From NCBI GenBank assembly GCA_025200525.1, contig CM045767.1:121260346-121324345 (forward strand): a DNA stretch of 64,000 nt, given 5' to 3'. Source of the stretch: Camellia lanceoleosa (Eukaryota > Streptophyta > Magnoliopsida > Ericales > Theaceae). Positions 1-12,415 of the stretch are shown here, piece by piece (position 1 is the stretch's first letter; every line of letters starts with the position of its first letter). The notes beneath the pieces were generated by a model that saw only the letters and a list, made by a program, of their open reading frames with translations, did not search any database and was not told where the DNA came from. The translations under genes were made by a program, and so were the position numbers.

Positions 1-308
1 AGGCTGTTGGAGCAAACCTCATCAGTTCTTGGAACCAATTCATTTCAGACACATATGTCACAGGAACATATTTATGAGGATCTATTCCTAATGCTTCTTG
101 GGCTTCCTCCAACTTCTCCTCAAAAGAGTCAACACTTCCAATATTAAAATAGTATATGTAGTGGCTGGCATTTCGTCTAGCATGGGCGCCATCAGCAGGA
201 CCTTGGACAATCTCATCATTGGTTTGATTCGTAACAGATGGAGAGCTCTTCACATACACTTTTGCAACTGACTTATTTGCAACAACAATGTGATCCACCA
301 GACCAGGT

Positions 309-349
<41 letters not shown>

Positions 350-3300
350 AATATAAACTAATCAGTTCATCCAGGGGAATAATAGAGAGAGAGAGAGAGG
401 GAGAGGGAGAGAGAGAGAGAGTGAACAAACCATTAAATAATAATAACGGGTGTTCATATGTTCTTCATTCTAAAAGTGTGAGTGCAACTAGTATAAATAT
501 TCAACACATGCACAAATGTCAAAATAAATAATCACAAATATGAAGACCTTAAGCTAAGCAAGCTTCTAAGGTACACAAATGAAAAGCAGAAAAAGACTAG
601 TCCATTTCAGAGAAGCCATGCCTATGATGGTGGCAATGGCAATAGTCCCGGTGTGACAAAGTATATTTCAATAAATCTTGCAAAAGCTTACAATCACAAA
701 ATATGTATAAAAATGAGGTGGTGATAATAGTAGCTTTGAAAAATTCCGAAGTGTAAAATAAAGCTATGTGAGTGTCTCCCATAGATAATGAATACGAACA
801 ATTAAAAGTTTGAAACCAACATAAAGAACACAGACCATAACTAGAAGTCAAATTTTTTTAACTCAGTTCATACATTTTAACGATCAAATTCCTATTTAGA
901 TGCTATTTAAGCACTAAGTTTGTCCATACAGTTCCAAAATAGCAACCTGTAACTAATCATCGCAAAATATCATACACTAAAACAACTCTTTCTAACGAAA
1001 ATATTCCTACAGAAATTATCATTAAGAATGTCCAAATCTTGCTGAGTTGCATAGATTTAACAACTTATTTTTTCCTCATTATTTCTAAACTTGTTATTTA
1101 TTTTTTTAATTTATGTAAGTTCATCTCCTCTCTTTTTTCCCCATTGATTAGCTTTAAAAGATTGTGTTCACTATATGGCCAACCACTCTTGTTGAAGAGA
1201 AATCAAATTGCCATTAAAACAAAAACATATTGCTTAAGACAAATGTGTAATTCATTGAATATGATGACACAATAAGAAATATGGACACGAAGACGGATAC
1301 GGTGGACACGGACACGGACACAGACATGGACAAGGGACACAACGATTTCAAAAAAATGGGAGCACAAACGCACAATAAAATATATTTTCAAATATTTTTA
1401 TTTGCTATCTAGATTAATATTACATCCACAAACAATCAATATTAACATAAACTTACTCTAATTCTATATATATATATTTTTTTTTAAAAAACATTTTTAA
1501 ATTAACACTTACAGTTTATATCTTTTTTATAGATGATCTATTAAGTATTTAAATCTAAAAAAATAAAAAATAAACATTCAACATTCATCAAAACCACTAA
1601 ATTAAATGGGAAAAAAGACAACTTGGCATGTCCCTAATGTGTCCCCTGAAAATAAATTAATTAAATAAGAGGACACGTCATGTCGTGTGTTCCATAAGTG
1701 TTCCCGAAGTGTCCGTGTGTTCGACATGGATATGGCACCTGTTTTGAAGTGTCGGTTCTTCATGGATGACACATTAGATGCTTCATAGTTGCTCAATCTA
1801 ACAGGTATCCCATGTAAACAAAACAGTCGGGCATTTCAAGGGGTTGCTAAATTTAATGCCTACCACAGTACTGCTTTCTCTTCAACTTACTTTAAGTAAA
1901 TCAGAAAATTCAAGCTTTTGAATGTTAAAATATTCTTTCCCATAGTATTTAACACAAAAGAAACCCTCTTGCATCCAACTAATCACCATAACAATATCTA
2001 CCTAATTGTACCACGTTTAGGCGTAAGCAACCTGCAAACACATAATTTAATTTTTTTCCAAACACACATGCAGTTGGATTAAATATGGACAGAAGTACAG
2101 CATATTTTTCATCAATCTTCATCTGTGAATTTTCCATCAATGCTGTTATATTGTTATCCACTATTCACAGAATTCAATTAGAATCAATTATTAAGATAAG
2201 CCAAGGTTTTTGAAACTTACAAGGGACTAAGCCTTAAGGTTCATCTAACTAGGACAACACATCGGATTGTAGATTGAAACTGCGTTTACAAAAGCACTTT
2301 CACATTGCACTGACAAGGTACTACAAACATATATATATATATTTTATAAAGTGATATGTTACTACAATAAATGAAATTATTCTGAACTGCTATGAGAACA
2401 AGTGCATTATCATGTTGACAGCGTCACAATTATTGACCAAATGACCATCAGCAGATCGATTTTGTCAGACATAGCAAGACATCCAAATTCAAAAGCAAAA
2501 CTCATATATGCTTGCAATCTAACAAAAACACTAAAAGAAATGTTGAAATTTCAGTAAAAGAAACACTGACCTGCTTCTGCTCATGAGGACTCAAAAAAAT
2601 TGATGAGAGAACAAAACCAATAAACAACAAAGGTGTGACTAAATTCTGATACTGCTTCATGAAGTTTTCCTGAAAGCTCCCATGATCATTCGAGCTCGTT
2701 TCTTCTGGAGAACATCATGAATATGAATTAAAGGAATGAAGAGTGAATAAGACATAGGAAATAGCAGGTCAAGTTCACAGTGCGAAATTCCTGTCAATCA
2801 CAGCTCAAGCTGACAATTTATAAATCTTCACATCTTTGTTACGCTACCTCTACAATTCACATGGCACAGTTTTTTTTCCTGTCATATTTAACATGTTGTA
2901 CCAAATTGAGCATCTACGGCACCCTTAACAAACTTTATATTCTCCAGCACACAAAAACATACATCTACACATACACATAAGCAGAGGGGGGTTATGGTAA
3001 AGAATCCCTTGCATTTTAATTCAACTCTTGAACAAAAACATCCATGCTATCAATCGCACAAAATGCAGAAGAAAACATAGTATAATAGCTTCCAAATCTC
3101 CATCTACAACATCACCAAACAGTAGTTTCAAAAACTACTACTGCCAGTGCCACCAAATGACATAAATTTTCAGTAAGTTCTCTATGGCATATCTTTTCTT
3201 GCCAATGGAAACCCTCCTCATCGCATCTAGATAATCACAATACAATTTTTTTTCAAATTTAATTTCATGGAGGCTCCAACTTCAAAATGTGACATGGCCA

Positions 3301-3963
3301 CAACAGTCCACAAAAAAACCCCATATGCAAATCATGCTAGTGAACACACAACTTTTAACACATCAATGTAATTCCATTTCTGAAAGGAGTTAACTTGCCA
3401 TAGCATTCAAATAATCAAAATTCATACCTTTAGATTCCGACTTCTGATTGTTCCCTTTCGGGATTTCTTTCTTGTTTTTCGGGTAATAATTCTCATAATC
3501 TACAACAACACACCACAAAAACAAAACATTGCAAGAATCAAATAAAAATCCCAATTTTATTAACTAAATTAAAAAAAAAAAAAAAAAAAACCCTTCTTAC
3601 TTCGTTTCTTTGGCGCTTCACTACAAAAAAATCGCCGAAGCCGAGGGTTCGCAAAAATGGAACTAAACTCCGACAAATATGCGTTAGAAACAAGCTGTCT
3701 TCCAGACCCAGCTCCTATGGAAGTCAAATAACCCCTCACAAACCCTAATCCCCCATCAGTGCATGCATTTCGAGAGACTAATTCTCTCGAAATCACACCA
3801 TATTTACCAGAATTAATTTTCTGTCAAAAACAAAAATAAACAAATTAACAAGAAACGAAATACATACACATTCAAACATAGCGTAATATGAAAGAGAGGT
3901 TACCGTATGGAGTGAACAGCGAGAGGAGCGAGAGAGAGAGCGTCCGAGACGTGAAAATATCAT
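1..3963 (-). CDS. FTSH3/FTSH10-like mitochondrial AAA zinc metalloprotease, 5' part (exons 1-5; continues off left edge)
   Basis: This is the N-terminal part of a plant m-AAA protease, a membrane-anchored ATP-dependent peptidase that in this family acts in mitochondrial protein quality control. Five exons join in phase: 3904-3963, 3601-3820, 3428-3499, 2571-2704 and 343 down to the window edge, all with GT-AG introns. The ATG at 3963 opens an Arg/Ser-rich presequence (MIFSRLGRSLSRSSR), typical of mitochondrial targeting. Exon 2 carries LGFVRGYLTSIG and NPRLRRFFCSEAPKK. Exon 4 has ENFMKQYQN followed by a hydrophobic membrane span (LLFIGFVLSSIFLS). Exon 5 carries ISFQEFKNKLLEPGLVD and EEAQEALGIDPHKYVPVTYV, the intermembrane-space domain of FTSH3/10. 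The AAA and HExxH parts lie outside the window. Exon 4 to 5 is a 2.2-kb intron. FTSH3 and FTSH10 are close paralogues and cannot be separated here. Confidence 0.93.
344..2570 (-). other. Large intron 4 of the FTSH3/10-like gene
   Basis: This 2.2-kb intron is bounded by GT (2570-2569) and AG (345-344) on the minus strand. It is AT-rich and holds a GA-rich simple repeat near 383-421. Two GGACAC/GTGTCC-rich patches lie at about 1279-1345 and 1660-1775, which look like a decayed repeat. I see no coding exon in it. Confidence 0.8.
383..421. repeat. (GA)n simple repeat
   Basis: A run of AGAGAG with a few GGGAG interruptions lies inside the FTSH intron, just upstream of exon 5 in gene orientation. 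Confidence 0.85.
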
Positions 3964-4003
3964 TGTGGTGATGAATTGAACATGAAATTGGTCGGAGATT
4001 AGG

Positions 4004-4011
4004 AAACCCTA
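4004..4011 (+). promoter_or_regulatory. Telo-box-like AAACCCTA in the FTSH leader/promoter
   Basis: AAACCCTA lies about 45 bp upstream of the FTSH ATG. Telo boxes are common in 5' regions of plant housekeeping and organelle-biogenesis genes. No TATA box is obvious nearby. The adjoining stretch 4060-4105 repeats AATATCTCCGATTT. Confidence 0.4.
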
Positions 4012-4176
4012 GATCGAACCTTCAAGGAGGCGTTCGGGGAGATTTCAGATTATAAACCAGGCTTCGCTTTAATATCTCCGATTTTGGGGAATATCTCCGA
4101 TTTCAGGGCCCCGATATGGTCCGAAACGTGTTGCAGAAGAGGGAGAGAGAGGTAGAGCATGGAAAAGAGAAACATG

Positions 4177-4471
4177 GCCGGTAGGTTTGGTTTGTGTTTC
4201 TGAAAAAAATTTCAGAAATTTTCTCTACAAACAAATTTCAGAAATTTTCTTTACCAAACAAATTTTTCCAAAATTTTTTTTCAAAACACACAAACCAAAC
4301 AAATTTTCCAAACAAATCTCTCTCACACACACATCAAATCAATCACTTTTTCTAAAACTCTCTCTCAAAACAATTTTTCAAAATAAATTTCCCAAAAAAC
4401 CAAACCAAACATATTTTCGTACTTTTTATCTCTAAAACACATCTTTCAAACACAAACCAAACATACCCGGC
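4177..4471. mobile_element. MITE with ~22-bp terminal inverted repeats
   Basis: The left end reads GCCGGTAGGTTTGGTTTGTG. The reverse complement of the right end reads GCCGGGTATGTTTGGTTTGTG, so the two ends form an imperfect inverted repeat around 295 bp of AT-rich non-coding DNA. A TTTGGTTTGTGTTT terminus resembles hAT-type MITEs. No clean target duplication could be assigned. It sits about 215 bp upstream of the FTSH start codon. Confidence 0.6.
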
Positions 4472-5103
4472 ATTTTTTGGAAAGTGGATTAAAATGCATT
4501 TCTTAACTACTTCTTTTTCTATTTTTTTTCTTTTTTTTTTTTTAAATATATATATACATATATATATATATATTGGATCATATTACTTTCTATATTTTTT
4601 TTATATTAAAAAAATAATAAAAAAGTCACTTTTTAACTCTTTTTTTCAAAATATTTCAGTGTTAGTTAGGGCATCCCTATCATTTTTTTATTAAATTTGA
4701 ATAAAAATTTCTTTTGTTATTAAAGTCTCACACTTTTTAGTTTAAAATTTAAAAAATCACTAAAAAAATCAAAAAATCATTAAAAAAATTAAAAAAATCA
4801 ACAATCTACACCAAAAATTCAAAGGTGGCGATTTGGTAGAGTTTTCTAAATATGATTTGAAAATAGAGTTAGTATTTTGAGTATGTGATAAAAAATTTGT
4901 TTAATAAATGAGTTTTGAATTGAGTAAGGAATTTTTTATGTGACATACGATACTTAATATAAAAATTTATAATTGATAACTAAATACACAACTCAAAATT
5001 CTATTTAATACTCATAAAAATTTTAAAAAATTCTGAATTTTTTAAAAAATTTAAAATATAAAAAATAACATGTGCCAATTGTAAAAAAAAAAAATTAAAA
5101 AAA
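4472..5103. other. AT-rich intergenic stretch without a recognisable gene
   Basis: Poly-T/poly-A tracts, an (AT)n run near 4545-4573 and AAAAATC-type repeats fill this stretch. Nothing coding is visible. Confidence 0.6.
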
Positions 5104-7673
5104 TGTAACAATCCCCATACTGTTTACCGATAAAATACTGAATTACCTACTGATTACTGCTAAACTGGACCGCTTATGACTGATAATTGAACCAACTGAA
5201 GTACTGAACGGACTGATTCAAAATTTAAATTGAACTGACTGAGCATGTTTATTGTATTGCATTCTTATCTGTTTGATTATTTGATTATCTATTCATGTTT
5301 TGTGTTTAAACTGCAAATTGAAGGCCTTATCGGCAGCCGAACTGAAAATTGTTTAGTGCTTCATAATCAATAGAAATAATGTGATTTAATGGTATATTTA
5401 ACCAAAATGTGATTAGGTATGCTTAAACTAGATTAATTTGAGCCAATTAAAGAGTTTGCCGTAATTACGGAATTGCCATTGAGTGGGCCACTAACCTAGA
5501 CACACATTAGAGACATGTATTACACTTGAACAACCTCATTTCACCAGCTTTTCCTCTTGCTCTAGCCGACCAAATAAGAGACTTAGAGAGAGAGGAAGTG
5601 AGGGCCTTGAATTCACTTGTAGGGTTGCTTGGAAATTGAAGGATTTGAGGCATACATTGCATAATTGGGCTTGTTCTTCTTGCATCTATGTTTGGCAAGA
5701 GCTTTTTTGGGGCTTTTTGGCTTTTTTAGCCACAAAAGACAAAATAGGCTTTTTTAGCCACAAAAAACAAAATAGGCTTTTTTAGCCATAATCATTACAC
5801 TCCTCTCTCACAAAAAAAGTCAAAAAAGTCAAAAAGCCAAAAAGCCCTTCCCAAACCAAACTTTTAAGCCCAGGCTAAAAAAGTCAAAAAAGCCAAAAAG
5901 CCAACCCACTTCCCAAACAGAGGCTAAGTAAGGATTTCAACCCTCTAATGGGTGGGGTTAGATTAATTCTTGCATGGTTCATGCTAAATTAAAGAGTAAA
6001 ACATGAAGTGGTTTAATAGTGTTGAGTTATAACTTAATTCATGCATGCATGTTTGTATTGATGCATGTTGAGTTGATTACATGGCATATTGTTAACATGC
6101 AAGCTCATATTCATGCACAAGTCTATGTTTTCATCTTGTTTTGAAGATATGAGCTCATTTAAGCAAGCTTTGAAGTTTTAATTTGATTTGAATCCATGCA
6201 TGTTGCATACTCTCCATGTGCATGAAAAATGGGTTTGAAAAATGGTTTCAATTGACTCACTCTTGGGCTTTGAATTCACAAATTGAGCTTTGAAACTTGT
6301 TATACATTGAATTTAGATGTGTTTTCCAGAATTTGGGCCCAAGAGGTCGAGTTTTGAGTGATAGAATGCTTGGTTTGAGCTTAGGAGACAAATCTGGAAA
6401 TTCCAGAATTTGGCTTCTTCGCCGGCGAAGGATTCTTCGCCGAGCGACCTTGTTGAAGCTTACGCTCGAGCGAAGGATTGGTGGTTCGAGCGTAAAATTC
6501 GAGCATCGATACTTTTACTATTTCATCGCACCGCCGAGCGAAGGATTTCGCCGGCGAAGCCTTTAATTTTGGAAGCTCGCTCGAGCGAAGGAAGGCTCGC
6601 TCGAGCGAGGGTCCTATTTTCAGCAAACTTTGCAAAAAGTTTTCTAAGTGTATTTTTGCATCCTCATCCCATTCTAGGCATTCTTAGGCCTAGTTTAAGG
6701 CATCTTAATGAGAATATAGATGTAGAACACACCAAGACAAATTAGGGATTAAGTTATGATATTTCCCAACTGTGTAGCTTAGTGTGTGTTCAATCCGTGA
6801 ACTGTGTAGGGTTGGCGACTGGGGAGACACGCTCTAGCATACTGTAGCCCGAACTCTGTGAGTAACAATTGTGTAAAGATATGATCAAAATGATTATCTT
6901 CGAATCTGGGGTATTATTTTGAATGAATGTATGTCCTTTATTTACGAGTCTTTGTGACATCCTTAGCACCTCATCGTTATTATTCTTATATTCAGAGATC
7001 TCTGTCGGTTCCTCGTGGAACCCTTATTCTTGATTGATGGCCATCATTCTTGTTAGGTCTTTAAGACCCATCTTATCGCTATGCTAATGGATGTACCACA
7101 TATGGTGAATAAGCTGTTACATTGAAAATGAAATCTTGTTTAATGAACTTTTCATTCTTTGTAAGGACATTTCATTCTCAACCCCTTTACGCATTATGTT
7201 ATTCACTGGGCTTTAGCTCACTGTTTGTATATATATGTAGGTGCTCAGCCACCAGACCGGAGCTAGGAGCGTGGGTTAGACTCCAGTTTTGTCAAGCCAG
7301 CCTATGTGCCTCACTGCGAGGTTCCGAGTTGCCATGTTATGGCTTAGGGGCGTTTTAGCATTTCCCCTTCTGTACTGTCTCACTGTTTTGTATAAACTGA
7401 ATGCTTACTGTACTGTTATCAAGGGATTAGGTCCCTGCACTGTTTGACTGTAAATGTTGTATAGACTGTACTGTTTAAATGTATAAATGCATGAAAAATC
7501 TTTTTGGCATACAGACTGTCACAGCTCAATGGACATTATTTATTTACTGTATTGGCTTCCGCCAGGCCCTGAACTCTGTTTTTACTGTCCTACTGTTAAG
7601 CAGGCCTTCGGTAATCTCAGATTACTAGTCAGTTACGGTGCTAAACCCATAGGGCCGGGTTTGGGTCGTGACA
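5104..7673 (+). mobile_element. Solo LTR of a Tekay/Del-like Ty3/gypsy element
   Basis: The segment starts TGTAACAATCCCC and ends GGGTTTGGGTCGTGACA, a TG...CA LTR. It is flanked on both sides by AAAAA, a low-complexity but consistent 5-bp duplication. Its 3' 100 bp and the internal phrase GAAGGCCTTATCGGC match the LTR at 15780-18112 in reverse complement, so both are the same family. No gag or pol lies next to it, so it is a solo LTR. It contains a nested MITE (5686-5922) and a GC-rich GAGCG palindrome cluster (6415-6620). Confidence 0.85.
5686..5922. mobile_element. MITE nested in the solo LTR
   Basis: The ends are CTATGTTTGGCAAGAG and, reverse-complemented, CTCTGTTTGGGAAGTG, followed by matching GGCTTTTTGGCTTTTTT arms. 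The middle repeats GGCTTTTTTAGCCA. It is a non-coding hairpin-like element present in this LTR but not seen at the equivalent place in the related LTRs. Confidence 0.6.
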
Positions 7674-8996
7674 AAAAAGCACTGTTCCGGTGAACCGGCC
7701 GGACACTCAGGAAGACGACCGATTAGCCCAAATTTTTCCACCTTGGGAAGAGTTTTCAAAAGTGGGTGTGAAATTAATTTAAAAAAATTCTAAATAAACA
7801 ACACACTCAAAACAATGAGTGAAATGTGTTTGGAGAGCATCTCCAAACACAGCCAAAGATTTTATTTTCTTTCTATTTTTTGCACATTTTTTTCGTAAAA
7901 AACAAAAAAATATCCCAAACCTACTAAGGGGTTGTTTGGGGTGTCCTAAATAAGTGCACTTTTTGTCTTTTTGTACTAAAAAGTTGAGAAAAAAATATGA
8001 ATGTTTGGGTTAATTTTTTGACTTTTTATGGAAAAATGTATATTAAAAAATTATATAATTAGTGTGTATGGAAAAATTAGGATTGGGAGTTGTGCAACCG
8101 TAATTTTTGACTTTTGGTGAATAATGATAACTTTTTAACTTTTTGAGTAACTTTTTGACTTTTTGACTTTTTTTACACTTCCCAAACTTGGCCTAATTTT
8201 TTTTACATCATATTTTCGCCAAAAAGTTACTTAAAAAGTCTGTTCCCAAACGAGGCCTAAGTACTTTAACGGAGGGTTTTATAACTTTATCAAACCATCG
8301 GTCGACCAGGTGGACGACTGTTTGTAACTTTATCAAACCATTGATCGACCGAGTAGATGATCGGCCAGCGTAATTTTTTTACAAATTTTTGTCTTGAGGT
8401 AGTGGTTATTCGGAGGATATCTAGAGATATCCGGTGATAAAAATCCAATGACAATAAATAATGATTTGATGAAAGTCATATTAGTCATCAGTTTAATTAA
8501 ATAAAAGTGAAATCTTAAATTTGACGAACTGTTAAAAGAGTAAAAAATATATTACCCTTTTATCATATATAAATTTGATAATAAATTTAATGAATCATTG
8601 AAAATGATTTTATGATTGTTAAAACACGATTTGATAGAGGTTAGTATGCGTTTATCTCCATCTGTGCGTGGGACTATGGTCTTTCAGGGTCTCTGTGGTT
8701 GGAAGATAGGCCACAACGATGAATTGAAACCCACGTACGAGACTAAACGGGCTGTTGTATTGGGCTTCTTATTGTGTCGTTATGAGTTGTCATGGGCTTG
8801 ATCGTGGGCCTTCACCAAATTTTCCATTTGGACTTTTCTCAAATAAAATTACCATTTGAACTCAAAGACAGCAGACATTAAGCTTGACTCAATGTTCTTA
8901 AGCTCGAGTAGTTAGAGTAGCAACGATTTTTTAAGTTGAAAATTAATTTTATTAATAAATTAACATCCTATAATTTTGGTAAAAAAAATAAATAAA
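7674..8996. other. Intergenic DNA left of the MULE
   Basis: It holds one MITE (7929-8256), then a short duplicated phrase AACTTTATCAAACCAT with GTCGACC at 8284-8360, then AT-rich DNA. A 61-codon open frame at 8616-8801 has no recognisable motif and is not called as a gene. Confidence 0.5.
7929..8256. mobile_element. MITE, GTTTGGG-ended family, copy 1
   Basis: It begins GGGGTTGTTTGGGGTGTC and ends TTCCCAAACGAGGC, with CTAAG on both sides as a possible target duplication. Internal phrases (AAATAAGTGCACTTTTTGTC, GGGAGTTGTGCAACCG) recur in the copy at 10245-10512, so this is a dispersed family. It is non-coding. Confidence 0.6.
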
Positions 8997-9228
8997 GGGT
9001 GGCGCTAATGCCACGCATGAAAAGTATGGAGTCACGCACATTTAGTGTGCAATAGCTTGAAATGACACTCTTATTCTTATATGACATCAGCTATAATTTC
9101 ACTACTCATTCTTTACACAATTTTCCTAAACTGCTTTGTGTGACTTTTTGTTTGTCCACCTCCTTAGAATTTCTATCCGTCATTCATTTTTTCTTTCATC
9201 TCATTTTGACGTGACAACATAACCATTT
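8997..9228 (+). repeat. MULE left terminal inverted repeat
   Basis: This is the left arm of the ~230-bp inverted repeat, matching 57632-57866 in reverse complement over most of its length. The arm starts with GGG, as does its partner. Confidence 0.88.
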
Positions 9229-10244
9229 AAAATAAAAAAATCAAATCTCATCCAATTTTTTTGAAGTGTCCAACCTTAGTAAAAAATCATGGTATGAAAA
9301 ATATATATGGTAATAATATACAAACAGAAGCTTTATATATATTTTTTTATACAAAATGAAATGATTTGTTGTTGTTTTCTTTTTAATTAAAATACTCACC
9401 ATTGTTCTTATATGTATGAACTTTTTATTTGTAAATCACTTTCTAAATATACATTGACAAAGAAAATTTAAAAATTTAAAAAAAAAAAAATCAATGTTAG
9501 GAGATTAACAATACTAGCAAGGAAATTTGTACACCAAAAAAGTATTTTAATAAGTGTTTTGAACGTAAATTGTATAATATGTATATTCAAATTTAACGTG
9601 ATGTGGGTCACACTCAAAATAAATTTGGTTAACATATTTTATTTTTAGAATATTTTTTTTAAGTAAATAGTATTATTATACTTGTGACACTCCAAAATAT
9701 TTAATTAATATCACAACCAACCACGATTATTAATAAAAAATAATAATAATCTATAATAGAAAAATCAAAGAATTAATTTTGTGATTGAATGTGATAAAGT
9801 AAAATTTACTAATAATAATAAGAATAAGAATAATGGAAGTAATAAAATAAATAAGTTATACGTGTTATGTAAATTAATTTGATATTGTGGTTATCAAATA
9901 TGTGATGAGGAAATTTATTTAAGGCTAAGTTAATCACTAACTAATGTGAAAAGGTTAGCATGTATAAATATAATTAAATGAATTAATTACCACATAAATA
10001 TTTATAGTTAAATATAATTATGGTTGTATGTGATGATATATTATTAAATAAATAAATATATAAATTTAATTTGGCACTGGATTATTAAATGTGGGATTAA
10101 TTAGGAATTATTATTTGAGGCTAAATTAATACAAATACAAAACTATAATGCTAGTTGGGCCAAATTAGAGTTAAAAATAATAAATAAATAATAATATTAA
10201 TAAGCCCATATGAGATAAGGCCAATCAGTTTTCGTCATTAATTA

Positions 10245-10512
10245 GGCCTTGTTTGGGAAGACTAAATAAGTGTACTTTTTGTCTTTTTTGACTAAAAAAG
10301 TGAGGTTGAAAATATGGATGTTTGGATTAACTTTTTGACTTTTTATAGAAAAATGTGTAATAAAAAATTGTAAAAATTAGTTTTTAGAGGAAAATTTGAA
10401 TTGGGAGTTGTGCAACCGTAATTGTTGACTTTTGATGAATAGTGTTAACTTTTTAACTTTTTGAGTAATTTTTTGACTTTTTGGATTATTCTCTACATCC
10501 CAAACTTAATCT
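10245..10512. mobile_element. MITE, GTTTGGG-ended family, copy 2
   Basis: It opens GGCCTTGTTTGGGAAGAC and closes near ACATCCCAAACTTAATC. It shares its internal sequence order with the MITE at 7929-8256. It is nested inside the solo LTR 9683-11786. Confidence 0.55.
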
Positions 10513-10790
10513 TAATAGATTATAATCTTGCGGGAGAGATAGTTAATTGCCACTTGTATCATCTAGCTTTAGGAAGCATGAATCACCCTATGTAGGCATC
10601 ATCGGTTTGTATATATATAAGAAGTTGGAAGGGGGGGTTAAGGTGAGTTATATTATACCTTAAGTTACCATAATATATATTTTACGTATGTTTTGAGCTA
10701 CCATAATTTATTTCATACAAGTTACATTTTATAAATTATATTAGGAGTTTTCTTAAGTGTGCAAGTGCACACCATGTGCCACTTACACAA

Positions 10791-10983
10791 AAGGTGTAAG
10801 TGTAAGGTGTATATAAGTATAAGGTGTAAGTGTAAGGTGTAAGATGTAAGTGGGTTGCATATGGTGTGCAACCTCAAAAAAGGTGTAAGTGTAAGGTTTA
10901 ATTTTTCACAAAAGGTGTAAGTGTAAGGTGTAAGTGTAAGGTATAAGGTGTAAATGTAAGGTATAAGGTGTAAGGTGTAAGTT
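10791..10983. repeat. GTGTAAG minisatellite
   Basis: Irregular tandem copies of AAGGTGTAAGTGT (about 6-12 bp units) are interrupted by GGGTTGCATATGGTGTGCAA. The array is framed by GTGCACACCATGTGCCAC on the left and GTTGCACACCATAACC on the right, which resemble each other. It is non-coding. Confidence 0.7.
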
Positions 10984-11791
10984 GCACACCATAACCAAAC
11001 CCATTATATTAATATTTCAATTATGTGAGTTATTTTCTGAACTCTATTTGTTTAAAATGAAACTCATGGATATATTTGTTTAATTTTAGTATATATTTGA
11101 CTATGACCTTATAAACAATTATATTTTGTTAGTACTACCACGGGAGTCCCACGCCTTAGGAGACTTAAATAACCATTGACCTCTGTGTTGGCCACTTTAT
11201 GGTCCTTTATTTGTCATGGATTCATTGACTTTTATTCTGATTGTCACTTCTATGACCTCTGTTCTATTCTGTTCTGTATCGTGGTTGTGGTTGGTTATTT
11301 ACATAATTTCTGTATTTCAGTTTTTGCCACTTAAATGATTTATTTACCATATTGAGTTATGTAAATGTTTTGGCTTAACTAACTATCCATGGTTATTTTG
11401 TATTCCCTATTCTCTTGGCATAATATTTCTCACTCTGCTATGTGCTTATAACTGTTACCCTTTCAGGTGACGAGATGTAGGGGAAACCCATAACCTCACG
11501 AAATAGAATCCGCACGTGAATTGATGTTGAACCACCTTTTTTTTTTTTTTTTTATCTTTCTTCCTTTTTCTTTTTATATATATTTTTGCTCCCTTTTGTT
11601 CTACTTAGGGCCGGTCACTAAATAATAAAAACCCTATAAATGTATTTTCTCTTATTAAAATAGTAAAATGGAGTAATTTCTTGTTTAATTATTTTTGTTT
11701 CCGCTTGCGTAGTTTAATTTGCTACGAATAAAATAAGTTAATAAGTTACGATTCCAACCCTAAGCCCTTGGGGTTGGATCGTGACAATACT

Positions 11792-12415
11792 AGTAGAAGA
11801 TAATGATGATAATTATCAAATGGTGCATTTTAGTCACACATCATATCACTTAGTAAATTAATTCTCTTTTAACATGGTACCTGAAAAACTCTTATAGAAA
11901 AATCACCATTAAACAAAAAAACAATACCTCAACACTTATTCTCAATGAATCATACCAAAAAGAAAGACTAACTTTTATAACATGTTTAATTCACTTCCAT
12001 CCAAACTAGATTAACATCCTTATAAACAATCAAAAGCACATCTTAAAAAAGAAATTGCAAAGCTAAAAGATGTAGTCCTCAAATGGTCTGCAAATGTTAA
12101 TAATTTCTAGTCTCAGGAAAAAAAAAAACAAACAAACAAAAAAATCAAAAGACAAAAAACCCTAATAATGTCTTCAAAAGATGTCCAACATTCATCCTTA
12201 TAAAACATATGCTTGTCCAGTTGTCCTATTTGCATAATAAGACACCTACCATCATCATCTGCACAAACAAAAATTATATGTATATAGAAAAGATTTTAGT
12301 GAAGTACTCAAACAATTAAATAATTTCTCATGAAAATGTAATATTTACAATGAATTTAGATAATAATTTTATATTGAGTCAATTAAGAGTAAGAAATAAA
12401 CTTGCCTTTAAGTCA
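11792..12415. other. MULE non-coding region downstream of the transposase gene
   Basis: This AT-rich stretch between the solo LTR and the 3' end of the transposase shows no gene or repeat structure that I can support. Confidence 0.5.

Larger units (their letters stand above)
9683..11786 (+). mobile_element. Solo LTR (~2.1 kb) with perfect 5-bp target duplication
   Basis: The element runs from TGTGACACTCCAAAATATT to GGGGTTGGATCGTGACA and is flanked by ATACT at 9678-9682 and 11787-11791. TG...CA ends and a 5-bp duplication identify an LTR insertion, and the absence of internal domains makes it solo. The GTGACA terminus resembles the gypsy LTRs elsewhere in the window, but the body is different. 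It contains a MITE (10245-10512) and a GTGTAAG minisatellite (10791-10983). Confidence 0.88.

Noticed and set aside
3569..3796. FTSH exon 2 as a stand-alone 75-codon protein ending in poly-Phe
   Set aside because: It is an exon read through its donor into a poly-A/T intron; the spliced model from 3963 explains it.
7122..7693. Frames resembling a small membrane protein (SLFVYICRC)
   Set aside because: They lie in the solo gypsy LTR and recur in reverse at 22914-23174; they are LTR sequence, not a gene.
8616..8801. 61-codon frame in the intergenic DNA
   Set aside because: There is no homology cue, splice context or promoter, and the length is expected by chance.
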